Source: an uncultured Eubacteriales bacterium (GTDB taxonomy: Bacteria; Bacillota; Clostridia; Christensenellales; Pumilibacteraceae). From it: DNA of 7,397 nucleotides. Below, one piece after another: positions 1-5,662 of this stretch. Location of the stretch: NCBI GenBank assembly GCA_900553005.1, contig USBU01000055.1, forward strand, positions 1 through 7,397. Reading direction: 5' to 3'. The position numbers and the translations under genes are program-made. Positions within the stretch are counted from its first letter, which is position 1. Every line of letters starts with the position of its first letter. Below the pieces are notes generated by a model. It worked only from the letters and a program-made list of their open reading frames with translations. It did not search any database and had not been told where the DNA came from.

Positions 1-22
1 CGGAGATGTGTATAAGAGACAG
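1..22 (+). other. Sequencing adapter remnant (Nextera / Tn5 mosaic end)
   Basis: The bases from position 4 to 22 are the 19-bp Tn5 mosaic end used in Nextera libraries, and the preceding CGG matches the Nextera read-2 adapter that leads into it. This is library-preparation sequence left at a contig end, not part of the genome. Genomic sequence begins at about position 23. Nothing that spans the junction should be interpreted biologically. Confidence 0.97.
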
Positions 23-31
23 ATATTATAT

Positions 32-37
32 CTCCTT
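32..37 (-). promoter_or_regulatory. Possible ribosome binding site of a gene beyond the left edge
   Basis: Read on the minus strand, this is AAGGAG, a near-perfect Shine-Dalgarno motif. It lies downstream of the transporter stop codon and is followed by nine AT-rich bases before the adapter begins. The last two genomic bases are AT, so a start codon could be cut exactly at the contig end with about 7 bases of spacing. This suggests a further gene downstream of the transporter. It is an inference from one motif. Confidence 0.35.
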
Positions 38-41
38 ATTA

Positions 42-61
42 GCCGTAAATCGTTTTACGGC
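42..61. other. Hairpin just after the transporter stop
   Basis: GCCGTAAA at 42-49 pairs perfectly with TTTACGGC at 54-61 around a 4-base loop. It begins 4 bases after the transporter stop codon in the minus-strand reading. The sequence following it on that strand is TAATAAGG, not a U-tract, so it is not a convincing intrinsic terminator. It could instead protect the 3' end of the message or separate two genes of one operon. Confidence 0.45.
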
Positions 62-65
62 AATT

Positions 66-962
66 TTATAACGCTTTTATTATAATCAGAGAGGCTATAC
101 CGATAATAATTCCCGCTACTCCCTTAACTCCAAGCTTTTCTTTAAAAACCGCCGCTCCGATAATCGCGGCAATCAGAGTATTTCCTCCGTTTATAAAGGT
201 AAAAAGCACTGCCGACGGAACGAGCTTAGTCGCTTCGGTTGCAAGCTGATTGACAAAAAACAGCGCGGCGGCGCCTATCGCTCCAAAAAAGAAAAGTTTT
301 CCTGAAAGAACTTCGCAGCCATTCATAAGAGACCGCGCCGGCGCAAGCCGCGCGGCCGACACCGCCAGACCGCACAGCGCGGCCGGAACCAGAAACGTAA
401 AAAGCGAAAACACGGAAACGCTGCCGTCCGGAGAAAAGAACGTAAACAGTTTTTGGCACAGCATCGTCGCTCCGTTTAATAATAAAACTATGCACAAAAG
501 CAGCATGGTTTTAAGCGAAAAAGCAGGCTTTGCGGACTTAGAGGATGAAACCAGCAGATAAGCGGCGAATAAAAAAACCGCTACTCCGCACCATTGCCAC
601 ACAGACATGGATTCATTAAAAAACAATGCTCCTGCAATGCAAGGTATTATAAGTCCGGCCGTCGAAAACATGGAACACAGCGCAACCGTGCCGCTTTGCA
701 TAGCCACCGAGCTGAATATCGTATTTAAAGCTAGTACCAGTCCCGAAATCGACGCGAGCATAACAGATAAGGAGTCAAGCGAATCGAAGCTACCCGCAAA
801 AATCAGAAGCGCCAGCGCAAACGCTGCGGAAACGCCCTTGGAAAAAGTAAGATAATCAAGTCTGCCGCGCAAGCTTACAGGCAAAACCATGCTGATATTT
901 TTAGAGCACAGATTCTGCACGACGCGGCAAACCATAATTATTCCTATGTATGCATATCCCAT
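66..962 (-). CDS. EamA/DMT-family membrane transporter
   Basis: This 298-residue protein is almost entirely hydrophobic. About ten membrane helices can be traced, near residues 2-26, 38-57, 65-88, 91-115, 121-138, 150-173, 184-206, 222-244, 247-271 and 278-298. That is the two five-helix repeat layout of drug/metabolite transporters, and the length is usual for the family. Each half ends in the typical pattern: a helix, a short loop with a glutamate (FFNES near 114-118, FKEKL near 271-275), then a final helix. Family members export or import small metabolites; the substrate cannot be read from the sequence. The start at 962 is preferred because a strong promoter predicts transcription from about 985, leaving a short leader. 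The Shine-Dalgarno match is poor (GGGAC); an in-frame ATG at residue 10 is an alternative start. The gene is divergent from the LacI regulator, which may control it. Confidence 0.88.
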   Translation of the reverse strand: MGYAYIGIIMVCRVVQNLCSKNISMVLPVSLRGRLDYLTFSKGVSAAFALALLIFAGSFDSLDSLSVMLASISGLVLALNTIFSSVAMQSGTVALCSMFSTAGLIIPCIAGALFFNESMSVWQWCGVAVFLFAAYLLVSSSKSAKPAFSLKTMLLLCIVLLLNGATMLCQKLFTFFSPDGSVSVFSLFTFLVPAALCGLAVSAARLAPARSLMNGCEVLSGKLFFFGAIGAAALFFVNQLATEATKLVPSAVLFTFINGGNTLIAAIIGAAVFKEKLGVKGVAGIIIGIASLIIIKAL

Positions 963-991
963 AAAAGTCCCGCCGTCATGAATTTGCTTTT

Positions 992-1020
992 ATTATATTA
1001 TCGCTTCATGACCAGGTCAA
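992..1020 (-). promoter_or_regulatory. Promoter of the transporter gene
   Basis: On the minus strand TTGACC (1020-1015) is followed after exactly 17 bases by the perfect -10 hexamer TATAAT (997-992). This is a near-consensus housekeeping sigma promoter. Transcription should begin near 985, about 23 bases before the transporter start codon. An 11-bp palindrome, TGACC-A-GGTCA (1009-1019), covers most of the -35 hexamer and might be a protein binding site. Confidence 0.82.
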
Positions 1021-1022
1021 CG

Positions 1023-1034
1023 AAAAGCGCTTTT
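1023..1034. promoter_or_regulatory. Candidate LacI/CcpA-type operator beside the transporter -35
   Basis: AAAAGCGCTTTT is a perfect 12-bp palindrome with the central CpG common to LacI/GalR-family operators. Its core AAAGCGCTTT equals the centre of strong catabolite-responsive (cre) sites bound by CcpA, although the outer TG/CA bases of cre are missing. It ends 2 bp from the transporter -35 hexamer. A regulator bound here could contact or block RNA polymerase at that promoter. Which protein binds is unknown. Confidence 0.45.
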
Positions 1035-1037
1035 TTG

Positions 1038-1058
1038 TTTACGAAACTTTTTCGTAAA
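1038..1058. promoter_or_regulatory. Operator-like perfect inverted repeat (O1)
   Basis: TTTACGAAA at 1038-1046 and its exact complement TTTCGTAAA at 1050-1058 are separated by CTT. Nine matched bases on each side is well beyond chance for a short intergenic region. The site lies between the two divergent promoters, and a related copy lies at 1132-1152 next to the repressor start. Dimeric binding by the adjacent LacI-family protein is the natural inference. Unlike most operators of that family, it has no central CpG. Confidence 0.68.
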
Positions 1059-1085
1059 AGTATTTGAAAATTAAACCAATCGCAA

Positions 1086-1114
1086 TTGACTTCAGCAAAA
1101 AAGAAGATTACAAT
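1086..1114 (+). promoter_or_regulatory. Promoter of the LacI-family gene
   Basis: TTGACT (1086-1091) and TACAAT (1109-1114) are separated by exactly 17 bases, each hexamer one base from consensus. Transcription should begin near 1121, giving a leader of about 44 bases that contains the second operator-like site. The promoter lies between the two operator-like repeats at 1038-1058 and 1132-1152, so a repressor loop joining them would enclose it. Confidence 0.8.
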
Positions 1115-1131
1115 AAGGATTAGAAAAAGCA

Positions 1132-1152
1132 TTTACGAAATTTTTTCGCACT
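1132..1152. promoter_or_regulatory. Second, degenerate operator-like site (O2)
   Basis: The left arm TTTACGAAA (1132-1140) is identical to that of the site at 1038-1058, and the spacing of 3 is the same. The right arm keeps TTTCG and then diverges. Over 21 positions, 17 agree with the first site. It lies about 12-32 bases downstream of the predicted repressor transcription start and just before its ribosome binding site, a position suited to autorepression. The distance between the two site centres is 94 bp. Confidence 0.6.
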
Positions 1153-1164
1153 GCGGAGCAAATT

Positions 1165-2154
1165 ATGACACTCAACGATCTGAAAAAAATAACGGGATAT
1201 TCCGTTTCCACACTGTCGAAAGCGTTTAACGGAAGCGATGAAATTCCGGAAAACACCCGCAATAAAATCTTTATCGCGGCCGAAAAGCACGGCGTGCTGA
1301 ACAAATATGCGAAAAAAACCTGCAAGAAGAAGATAATCGCCGCTATCGTTCCCGAATTCATCAGCGAAGCATACGCAAGCTTTATTGCTTTACTTGATCG
1401 GGCGGCTGAAAAATACGGAGCAATACTCACCGTTGCTCAGGATAACTTCAGCACGGACAAAAAGCGCGAGCTTATAGAATTTTATTCCGATTACGGCGGC
1501 GCGGACGGTATAATCGCCTTCGACGTGTCCTTTCCCATCAAAAAGGGCATGGAAACTCCGCTTGTCTCAATCGGCTTGGGAAGCGATCCGTCTTTGGACT
1601 GCGTATCCTGCGACGCCGCGGCGGCAACTACGGAGGCTTTGCGTTATCTTAAAGACTGCGGACACAAGCGCATAGCCTTTATCGGTGAAAAACTGACGGA
1701 AAGACGGCTTGAATACTGCGTAAGAGCGGCGTCGGAAGTCGGCTTAAGCCTGAACAAAAAACATATTATAGTCAGCAATCTGCGTTTCGAAGAAGCCGGA
1801 CGGCACGGCGTCGACGAGCTGTTAAAAAGTTCGGATATGCCCGCTGCCCTCGTATGCGCATACGATTATATCGCCATAGGCGCTATAAAGGCTCTGTCGG
1901 AACGCGGCTATAAAGTACCGGATGACTTTTCCGTACTGGGCACAGACAATATTTCCGTGGCGTCGTATCTGAATTCGCCGCTGGCAACAATAGACACGCA
2001 TGCGGACGAGCTTTGCGGCATAGCGTTTGATATCATTATGAAAAAACTTAAAAATAAATATTATCGAACGCACAAGCGCATTGTCATACAAGCGGACTTC
2101 CTTCCGCGCGGCACTATAGGCAAAGCTATAAAAGTCAATCCTGTCCGGCGATAA
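1165..2154 (+). CDS. LacI/GalR-family transcriptional regulator
   Basis: This 329-residue protein has the family layout and length. An N-terminal helix-turn-helix (about residues 2-22, with the SVSTLSKAFNG recognition segment) is followed by the conserved IPENTRNKIFIAAEKHG helix. A periplasmic-binding-protein-like effector domain runs from about residue 57 to 315, including GHKRIAFIG (146-154), the ALVCAYDYIAIGAIKAL segment (208-224) and VPDDFSVLGTDNI (231-243). Such proteins repress sugar-use genes and release DNA when a sugar binds. The ATG at 1165 has GGAG six bases upstream, and the helix-turn-helix begins at once, so the start is secure. The hinge is odd: from N46 the sequence NKYAKKTCKKK runs straight into the effector domain. 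It is shorter than usual and lacks the leucine that normally enters the minor groove. Two operator-like repeats upstream suggest autoregulation. The effector is unknown; a sugar linked to the nearby hydrolase is possible. Confidence 0.93.
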   Translation: MTLNDLKKITGYSVSTLSKAFNGSDEIPENTRNKIFIAAEKHGVLNKYAKKTCKKKIIAAIVPEFISEAYASFIALLDRAAEKYGAILTVAQDNFSTDKKRELIEFYSDYGGADGIIAFDVSFPIKKGMETPLVSIGLGSDPSLDCVSCDAAAATTEALRYLKDCGHKRIAFIGEKLTERRLEYCVRAASEVGLSLNKKHIIVSNLRFEEAGRHGVDELLKSSDMPAALVCAYDYIAIGAIKALSERGYKVPDDFSVLGTDNISVASYLNSPLATIDTHADELCGIAFDIIMKKLKNKYYRTHKRIVIQADFLPRGTIGKAIKVNPVRR

Positions 2155-2172
2155 TTTCGACGGACGCCGGAC
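2143..2172 (+). other. Inverted repeat overlapping the regulator stop codon
   Basis: GTCCGGCG (2143-2150) and CGCCGGAC (2165-2172) are perfect 8-bp complements around a 14-base loop that holds the TAA stop. The following bases are GTTAAAAC, so there is no U-tract and it is not a standard intrinsic terminator. It may stabilise the 3' end of the message, or be incidental in GC-rich coding sequence. Confidence 0.4.
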
Positions 2173-2287
2173 GTTAAAACCGACAGCAAAAAACAAGTAA
2201 AAATACCGCCGTTAACCGTAAAACGCACGGCCTGCCTGTAACATGAACGGACTCATGTCGGCGCTATGCTCAAACTTTTACTGACAA

Positions 2288-2299
2288 ATATGCGCATAT
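2288..2299. repeat. Palindrome ATATGCGCATAT, copy 1
   Basis: This is a perfect 12-bp palindrome with a central CpG, the symmetry expected of a dimeric regulator site and in particular of LacI-type operators. The identical sequence occurs at 2344-2355, with the centres 56 bp apart. CTGACA just upstream (2281-2286) resembles a -35 hexamer, but no good -10 follows at the right distance. The function is unknown. Confidence 0.65.
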
Positions 2300-2343
2300 G
2301 CAAAAACATAGAAAAAAACGTAAAAAAACTTTTTATCTTAAAT

Positions 2344-2355
2344 ATATGCGCATAT
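2344..2355. repeat. Palindrome ATATGCGCATAT, copy 2
   Basis: This is the second exact copy of the 12-bp palindrome found at 2288-2299; both copies are also followed by G. The 44 bases between the copies are strongly A/T-rich, with A-tracts on the plus strand. Paired operators with an A-tract-rich spacer favour DNA bending or looping, but no gene starts nearby on either strand, which makes the location unusual. Confidence 0.65.
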
Positions 2356-2438
2356 GTTGCCGTATCCGTCATAACAATAATAGCAACGCAATCCTCATAA
2401 TTTGAAAGTACTGCTACCCGGAAAAATTATCAAGTAAA

Positions 2439-2463
2439 AAGCGCCCCTGATAACGGAGCGCTT
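2439..2463. terminator. Bidirectional intrinsic terminator
   Basis: AAGCGCCCC (2439-2447) pairs with GGAGCGCTT (2455-2463) as a 9-bp stem with one wobble or mismatch depending on strand, around a 7-base loop. On the minus strand the stem is followed by TTTAC, continuing its own T run, and begins about 10 bases after the hydrolase stop. On the plus strand it is followed by ATTTTTA. It therefore can end hydrolase transcripts and also stop transcription arriving from the regulator side. Confidence 0.82.
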
Positions 2464-2472
2464 ATTTTTATC

Positions 2473-5400
2473 TCAACTGTTTTTTATCAATCTGATTTGG
2501 GGCGATTTCATTATCCCGACGGGCTTAAGCTGATACTCGTAAGCCCATTCCGAGCCGCGCGTGTACCAGATATTGGCTCCTTTCCAGCTGTGATCCGTCG
2601 CGTCATGCAGAGCGCCGAACGTATTTATCCGAGAGGCGTAAAGCGTAAGAGCAAATTCGTGTTTGCCGGCGCTTAATCCCTTAACCGATACGGAGTACGG
2701 AAAATACGCAATTTTTCCGGCGGGCTTCCCGTCGATTTCAGCGGAAATAACCGCACCGTTGAAATAATCTGCGGAAATTTCGACGTCGCCGCCCTCAGTC
2801 TCAAACGGCAGCTTATATATAATTTCAGCGCCGTAAAAAGGCAGCCCCTGATCCGTGACCGAGCCGAAGGCAAGCTTTTCAGGAAGCGCTGTGACCACAG
2901 CCTCTCTTCCCTCAACGCGAACGCCGAAATTACCCAGCAAAAACATATTTTCCAGACTGATCCGCTTGCTTATCGGCGCGCGCACGACCAGCACGTTTTC
3001 GCCCTTTTTAACAGCGGGCAGCTTTACGGTCCGTATATCCTTATCGACATACCAGCCGGTCGGATTTACTGAAACGTCTTTGCCGTTGAAAACGATCTCG
3101 GCAGCCTCCTCAAACGCAAGAACACAGTCCGCGTCAACCTCGCTTGTAAATTTAAAACGTAGATACGGAAATTTATCCGGCGCGGATTCCTTTATCTTCC
3201 AAGGCTGCACGTCGTGGCCGTCCGCATACGGATAGCCAAGACGTCGGCGTATGCTTTCGTCTATCCTGAGAATTTCGTCCTTTTTCTCCCAATTAAGCCC
3301 GTCCCAGGAGTACTCGCACATATCCAGAACCAAGACGTTGGGCTCCTTAAGCTCGTATGAAACCTTAGACGGAAAATCGATCGCCTCGTATTCGCGCGGA
3401 GCTTTTTTAATTTCCGGCAGGCAGGATTCGGCCTTGTCGGAGGCGTTAAGCTTAATCAGCAAGCTGTCGGAGGCGTTTAGAGAATAATTCAGCGTAGTAC
3501 GGCCGTTTTCCGCCCTGTAAACGACGGGACGGATTTCCCCTGTAACGGTATCGTAAATTTCGGGGATGAATACTCCCTTTACGGTTAAAATTATTTTCTG
3601 CGCGTTGCATTCGCCTCCGTTAAACCGCCCGACCTGATCGCAGCGCGCTATAAACAGCCATTTATCGGCTCCGTCGTTGCGCATATTATAAATAAGATTA
3701 TTTGTCCTGGCGCCGTTATCGTTGACTATATCGACCTCACGCGCCTCTGCAAGCGCATCTAGGATGTCAGACGAAGAAAACTCGATTCTTTCAGAATCCC
3801 CGTAAAGCTTTTTAACTCCGTCGCTCAAGGCTCCGTCCACGCAGTCAGGACATTTACCGGCAAACAACACCCGTCCGCCGCGCGCTCTGAATTCCGTAAG
3901 CGCGCCGACGGTAGTGGAGCGAAGCGTCCTTACAGGCGGCACCAGAATAACCGAATAGTTCATCTTTCCCATTTGAAAGCCTTTTTCGGACGGAGAATAA
4001 AGCTCCGGTACGGTCGATTCGGCAATGAAATCGAAGTCTATATTACCGCGCAGCAGCCAGTTGATGACATTGTCGAACTGCGTTTCCATACGCGCACGGT
4101 CGGCAGAAGTCACATCGATGGGGCCCGCCCCAAGCCAAAAGCTCTCTATTGGATGAATAACGCCTACGTTCACGCACGGCACGCCGCGCGTAAGGGCGGT
4201 ATTAAGTCTTGCGAAATGATCCTCGACCAGCGAGTATTCCTTATACCATGCGGACTGATAACCGATGGACGCGGGATAATCGCGCTTAGCCGAACCCTTC
4301 ATGCTCACCCAGCTCAGGTGCGGAACGCGCAAGGTTACGCCCAAAGCGGCCTGCCAGTCGCCTTGAAATTTATGGCCCTTAAAATCAAAATCCCAGCCGG
4401 TGACACCGTAAAGCTCGCTGAGCATCCCCTCACGTCCGTATTGATGAACAGCCGACTGACACTGCTTTGCGGTGGACAGCTCTACTTTATTGCACAGCAT
4501 ATCGATTCCCGGCAGGCCGAAGCCGCCGTAATGACGCATCGCATCGCCTACGGTGCGCGTCTGCGAATCGAGAGTCTCCTCATTCAGTACGTGACCGGTA
4601 AAAGCAATCCCGTTTTCATCGCACCACCTGCCTATCCTGCGGCAGAAGCCGTCGGCAAATCTTTGACACGCGTGATCGTAAAAATGATATCTGGCGGTAT
4701 TGGGCCCGTCGCTTAAATCCCACACGACTTCCGGCAGTCTGTCAACAATATTGTAGCCGCGCGCCGCCTTAAAGGTATCGGAAAAATCGTCCGTCCACGT
4801 GATGAGCACCGGCTGCGTACCGTGCGCGAAGGCCGCGTATCCGCAATGTCCGTAATTAGGCTCATCCGTAAAAATAGCCGGGACGGATTTTCCGAAATCT
4901 CCGCCCACCTCGCGCTTATACGCCTCGTAAGTGACGTCGATGAATTTATCGACCGCTTCGCCGCACATCGCGTCTATATAGGTATAACCGTTAAACCATC
5001 CGCTGGGCTTTTCAAGAACGCGATACGCAAGCCATTTTACGCCCTTTACGGCGGAATCGTACTCGCCTATGCGCGAATAATCCGTCATAAGATTGCTTTT
5101 ATCGATAACAACGTCAAACGCCGCTACAAAAACCGGATCGGTATCCTCTTCTTTCCCGCGCTTATAAACCGCTTCCGGAGTTTCTTGGGTAATAAGCAGA
5201 TATTTATTGCGGTATTTCTTGTTCTCGGTGACGTATCCGCCTGCCGCGCCGCTGGCCCAGCGATCCTCGTCGTAAAGATATGCCAGCATATCCTCTTTTT
5301 TCGCATGTTCGTCGCACGCCTTTACCATTTCCATGTATTCCCTGCCAAGGTACTCGGTGGCCATGCCGCAGCGCGTATGCATGAAAAAGCCTCCGAAGCC

Positions 5401-5550
5401 CATATCTTTAAGCCTGTCTATCTGCCACAATAGCTCCTTTTTGTCAAGCTTGGCGTTCCACGCCCAAAACGGCGCTCCCCTGAATTCCTTGCCCGGATTC
5501 TCGAAAAGCTTTTTATCCGGCTTTTCAGACTTTGACTTATCGTACAACAT
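2473..5550 (-). CDS. Cytoplasmic glycoside hydrolase, GH106/alpha-L-rhamnosidase-like
   Basis: This is a 1025-residue multidomain enzyme. The N-terminal half is a probable TIM barrel with FRGAPFWAWN (23-32), GFGGFFMHTRCG (51-62) and LYDEDRWASGAAGG (92-105). Acidic motifs that could carry catalysis are PAIFTDEP (224-231, Glu230), GHVLNEET (319-326) and LSELYG (377-382, Glu379). About 500-590 resembles the GATase-like domain of other large glycosidases (SVILVPPVRTL, then GGRVLFAG). The C-terminal third is beta-rich, with jelly-roll-like features including the closing WAYEYQLKPVGIM. The layout recalls Pfam Glyco_hydro_106 and related unclassified hydrolases; rhamnoside is the best guess at substrate, not shown. 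There is no signal peptide, so it should act on imported oligosaccharides or glycosides. The start is the ATG at 5550, with GGAGGAG three bases upstream. The longer reading from TTG at 5562 would translate this ribosome binding site. A terminator follows the gene closely. Confidence 0.8.
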   Translation of the reverse strand: MLYDKSKSEKPDKKLFENPGKEFRGAPFWAWNAKLDKKELLWQIDRLKDMGFGGFFMHTRCGMATEYLGREYMEMVKACDEHAKKEDMLAYLYDEDRWASGAAGGYVTENKKYRNKYLLITQETPEAVYKRGKEEDTDPVFVAAFDVVIDKSNLMTDYSRIGEYDSAVKGVKWLAYRVLEKPSGWFNGYTYIDAMCGEAVDKFIDVTYEAYKREVGGDFGKSVPAIFTDEPNYGHCGYAAFAHGTQPVLITWTDDFSDTFKAARGYNIVDRLPEVVWDLSDGPNTARYHFYDHACQRFADGFCRRIGRWCDENGIAFTGHVLNEETLDSQTRTVGDAMRHYGGFGLPGIDMLCNKVELSTAKQCQSAVHQYGREGMLSELYGVTGWDFDFKGHKFQGDWQAALGVTLRVPHLSWVSMKGSAKRDYPASIGYQSAWYKEYSLVEDHFARLNTALTRGVPCVNVGVIHPIESFWLGAGPIDVTSADRARMETQFDNVINWLLRGNIDFDFIAESTVPELYSPSEKGFQMGKMNYSVILVPPVRTLRSTTVGALTEFRARGGRVLFAGKCPDCVDGALSDGVKKLYGDSERIEFSSSDILDALAEAREVDIVNDNGARTNNLIYNMRNDGADKWLFIARCDQVGRFNGGECNAQKIILTVKGVFIPEIYDTVTGEIRPVVYRAENGRTTLNYSLNASDSLLIKLNASDKAESCLPEIKKAPREYEAIDFPSKVSYELKEPNVLVLDMCEYSWDGLNWEKKDEILRIDESIRRRLGYPYADGHDVQPWKIKESAPDKFPYLRFKFTSEVDADCVLAFEEAAEIVFNGKDVSVNPTGWYVDKDIRTVKLPAVKKGENVLVVRAPISKRISLENMFLLGNFGVRVEGREAVVTALPEKLAFGSVTDQGLPFYGAEIIYKLPFETEGGDVEISADYFNGAVISAEIDGKPAGKIAYFPYSVSVKGLSAGKHEFALTLYASRINTFGALHDATDHSWKGANIWYTRGSEWAYEYQLKPVGIMKSPQIRLIKNS

Positions 5551-5553
5551 ATT

Positions 5554-5560
5554 CTCCTCC
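5554..5560 (-). promoter_or_regulatory. Strong ribosome binding site of the hydrolase
   Basis: On the minus strand GGAGGAG is followed by AAT and the ATG at 5550. The match to the anti-Shine-Dalgarno sequence is strong and fixes the start codon. It rules against the in-frame TTG 12 bases further upstream, which would place this motif inside the coding sequence as Glu-Glu. Confidence 0.88.
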
Positions 5561-5574
5561 AAAATAATAATAAA

Positions 5575-5619
5575 GCCGCCGTATCGCGTATATTTTCATT
5601 ATATCACGCTTACGGCGGC
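5575..5619 (-). terminator. Long inverted repeat, probable terminator of the ligase transcript
   Basis: GCCGCCGTA (5575-5583) and TACGGCGGC (5611-5619) are perfect 9-bp complements. Inner pairs GCGT/ACGC and ATAT/ATAT, separated by small bulges, extend the stem to a loop at about 5594-5600. On the minus strand the stem is followed directly by the T-rich run at 5574-5561, so RNA reading through from the ligase would form a terminator-like hairpin. The hydrolase promoter -10 lies within it. An alternative is that the 9-bp arms are protein binding sites flanking that promoter. Confidence 0.55.
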
Positions 5620-5626
5620 AACGCAA
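5598..5626 (-). promoter_or_regulatory. Promoter of the hydrolase gene
   Basis: On the minus strand TTGCGT (5626-5621) is followed after 17 bases by the perfect -10 hexamer TATAAT (5603-5598). The predicted start is near 5591, about 40 bases before the ATG. The -35 is just outside the inverted repeat at 5575-5619, and the -10 is in its centre. RNA starting here contains only one arm of the repeat and so would not form the full hairpin. Confidence 0.7.
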
Positions 5627-5662
5627 TGGTCGATTCCGTCCCGCATAGTAGGGTTTTTGGCT

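Larger units (their letters stand above)
2155..2472. other. Intergenic stretch between convergent genes, no gene seen
   Basis: These 318 bases separate the convergent ends of the regulator and the hydrolase. The longest open frame inspected (2243-2284) is 13 codons without a ribosome binding site. The contents are a short inverted repeat, ACATGA (2241-2246) with TCATGT (2253-2258), an A/T-rich segment at about 2280-2346 flanked by two identical 12-bp palindromes, and a strong hairpin terminator at 2439-2463. Promoter searches by eye around the palindromes gave only poor hexamers. A small RNA or the relic of a lost promoter cannot be excluded. Confidence 0.6.

Noticed and set aside
21..33. Palindrome AGATAT-T-ATATCT near the left edge
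   Set aside because: Its first two bases belong to the sequencing adapter, so the symmetry is partly artificial.
2243..2284. A 13-codon open frame in the convergent intergenic region
   Set aside because: It has no ribosome binding site, no promoter and no recognisable peptide.
2402..2430. TTGAAA-17-AATTAT promoter-like sequence on the plus strand
   Set aside because: It would transcribe directly into the terminator at 2439-2463 and then antisense to the hydrolase. The -10 is weak, and chance matches are common in A/T-rich DNA.
3973..4716. A 247-codon open frame on the plus strand
   Set aside because: It lies wholly opposite the hydrolase barrel region, whose motifs are clear. It has no family-like motifs or ribosome binding site, so it is a codon-usage shadow.
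4822..5433. A 203-codon open frame on the plus strand
   Set aside because: It is antisense to the N-terminal part of the hydrolase and low in recognisable structure; it is a shadow of the real gene.
5551..5562. TTG start adding four residues to the hydrolase
   Set aside because: Those codons include the GGAGGAG ribosome binding site; the ATG at 5550 is correctly spaced from it.
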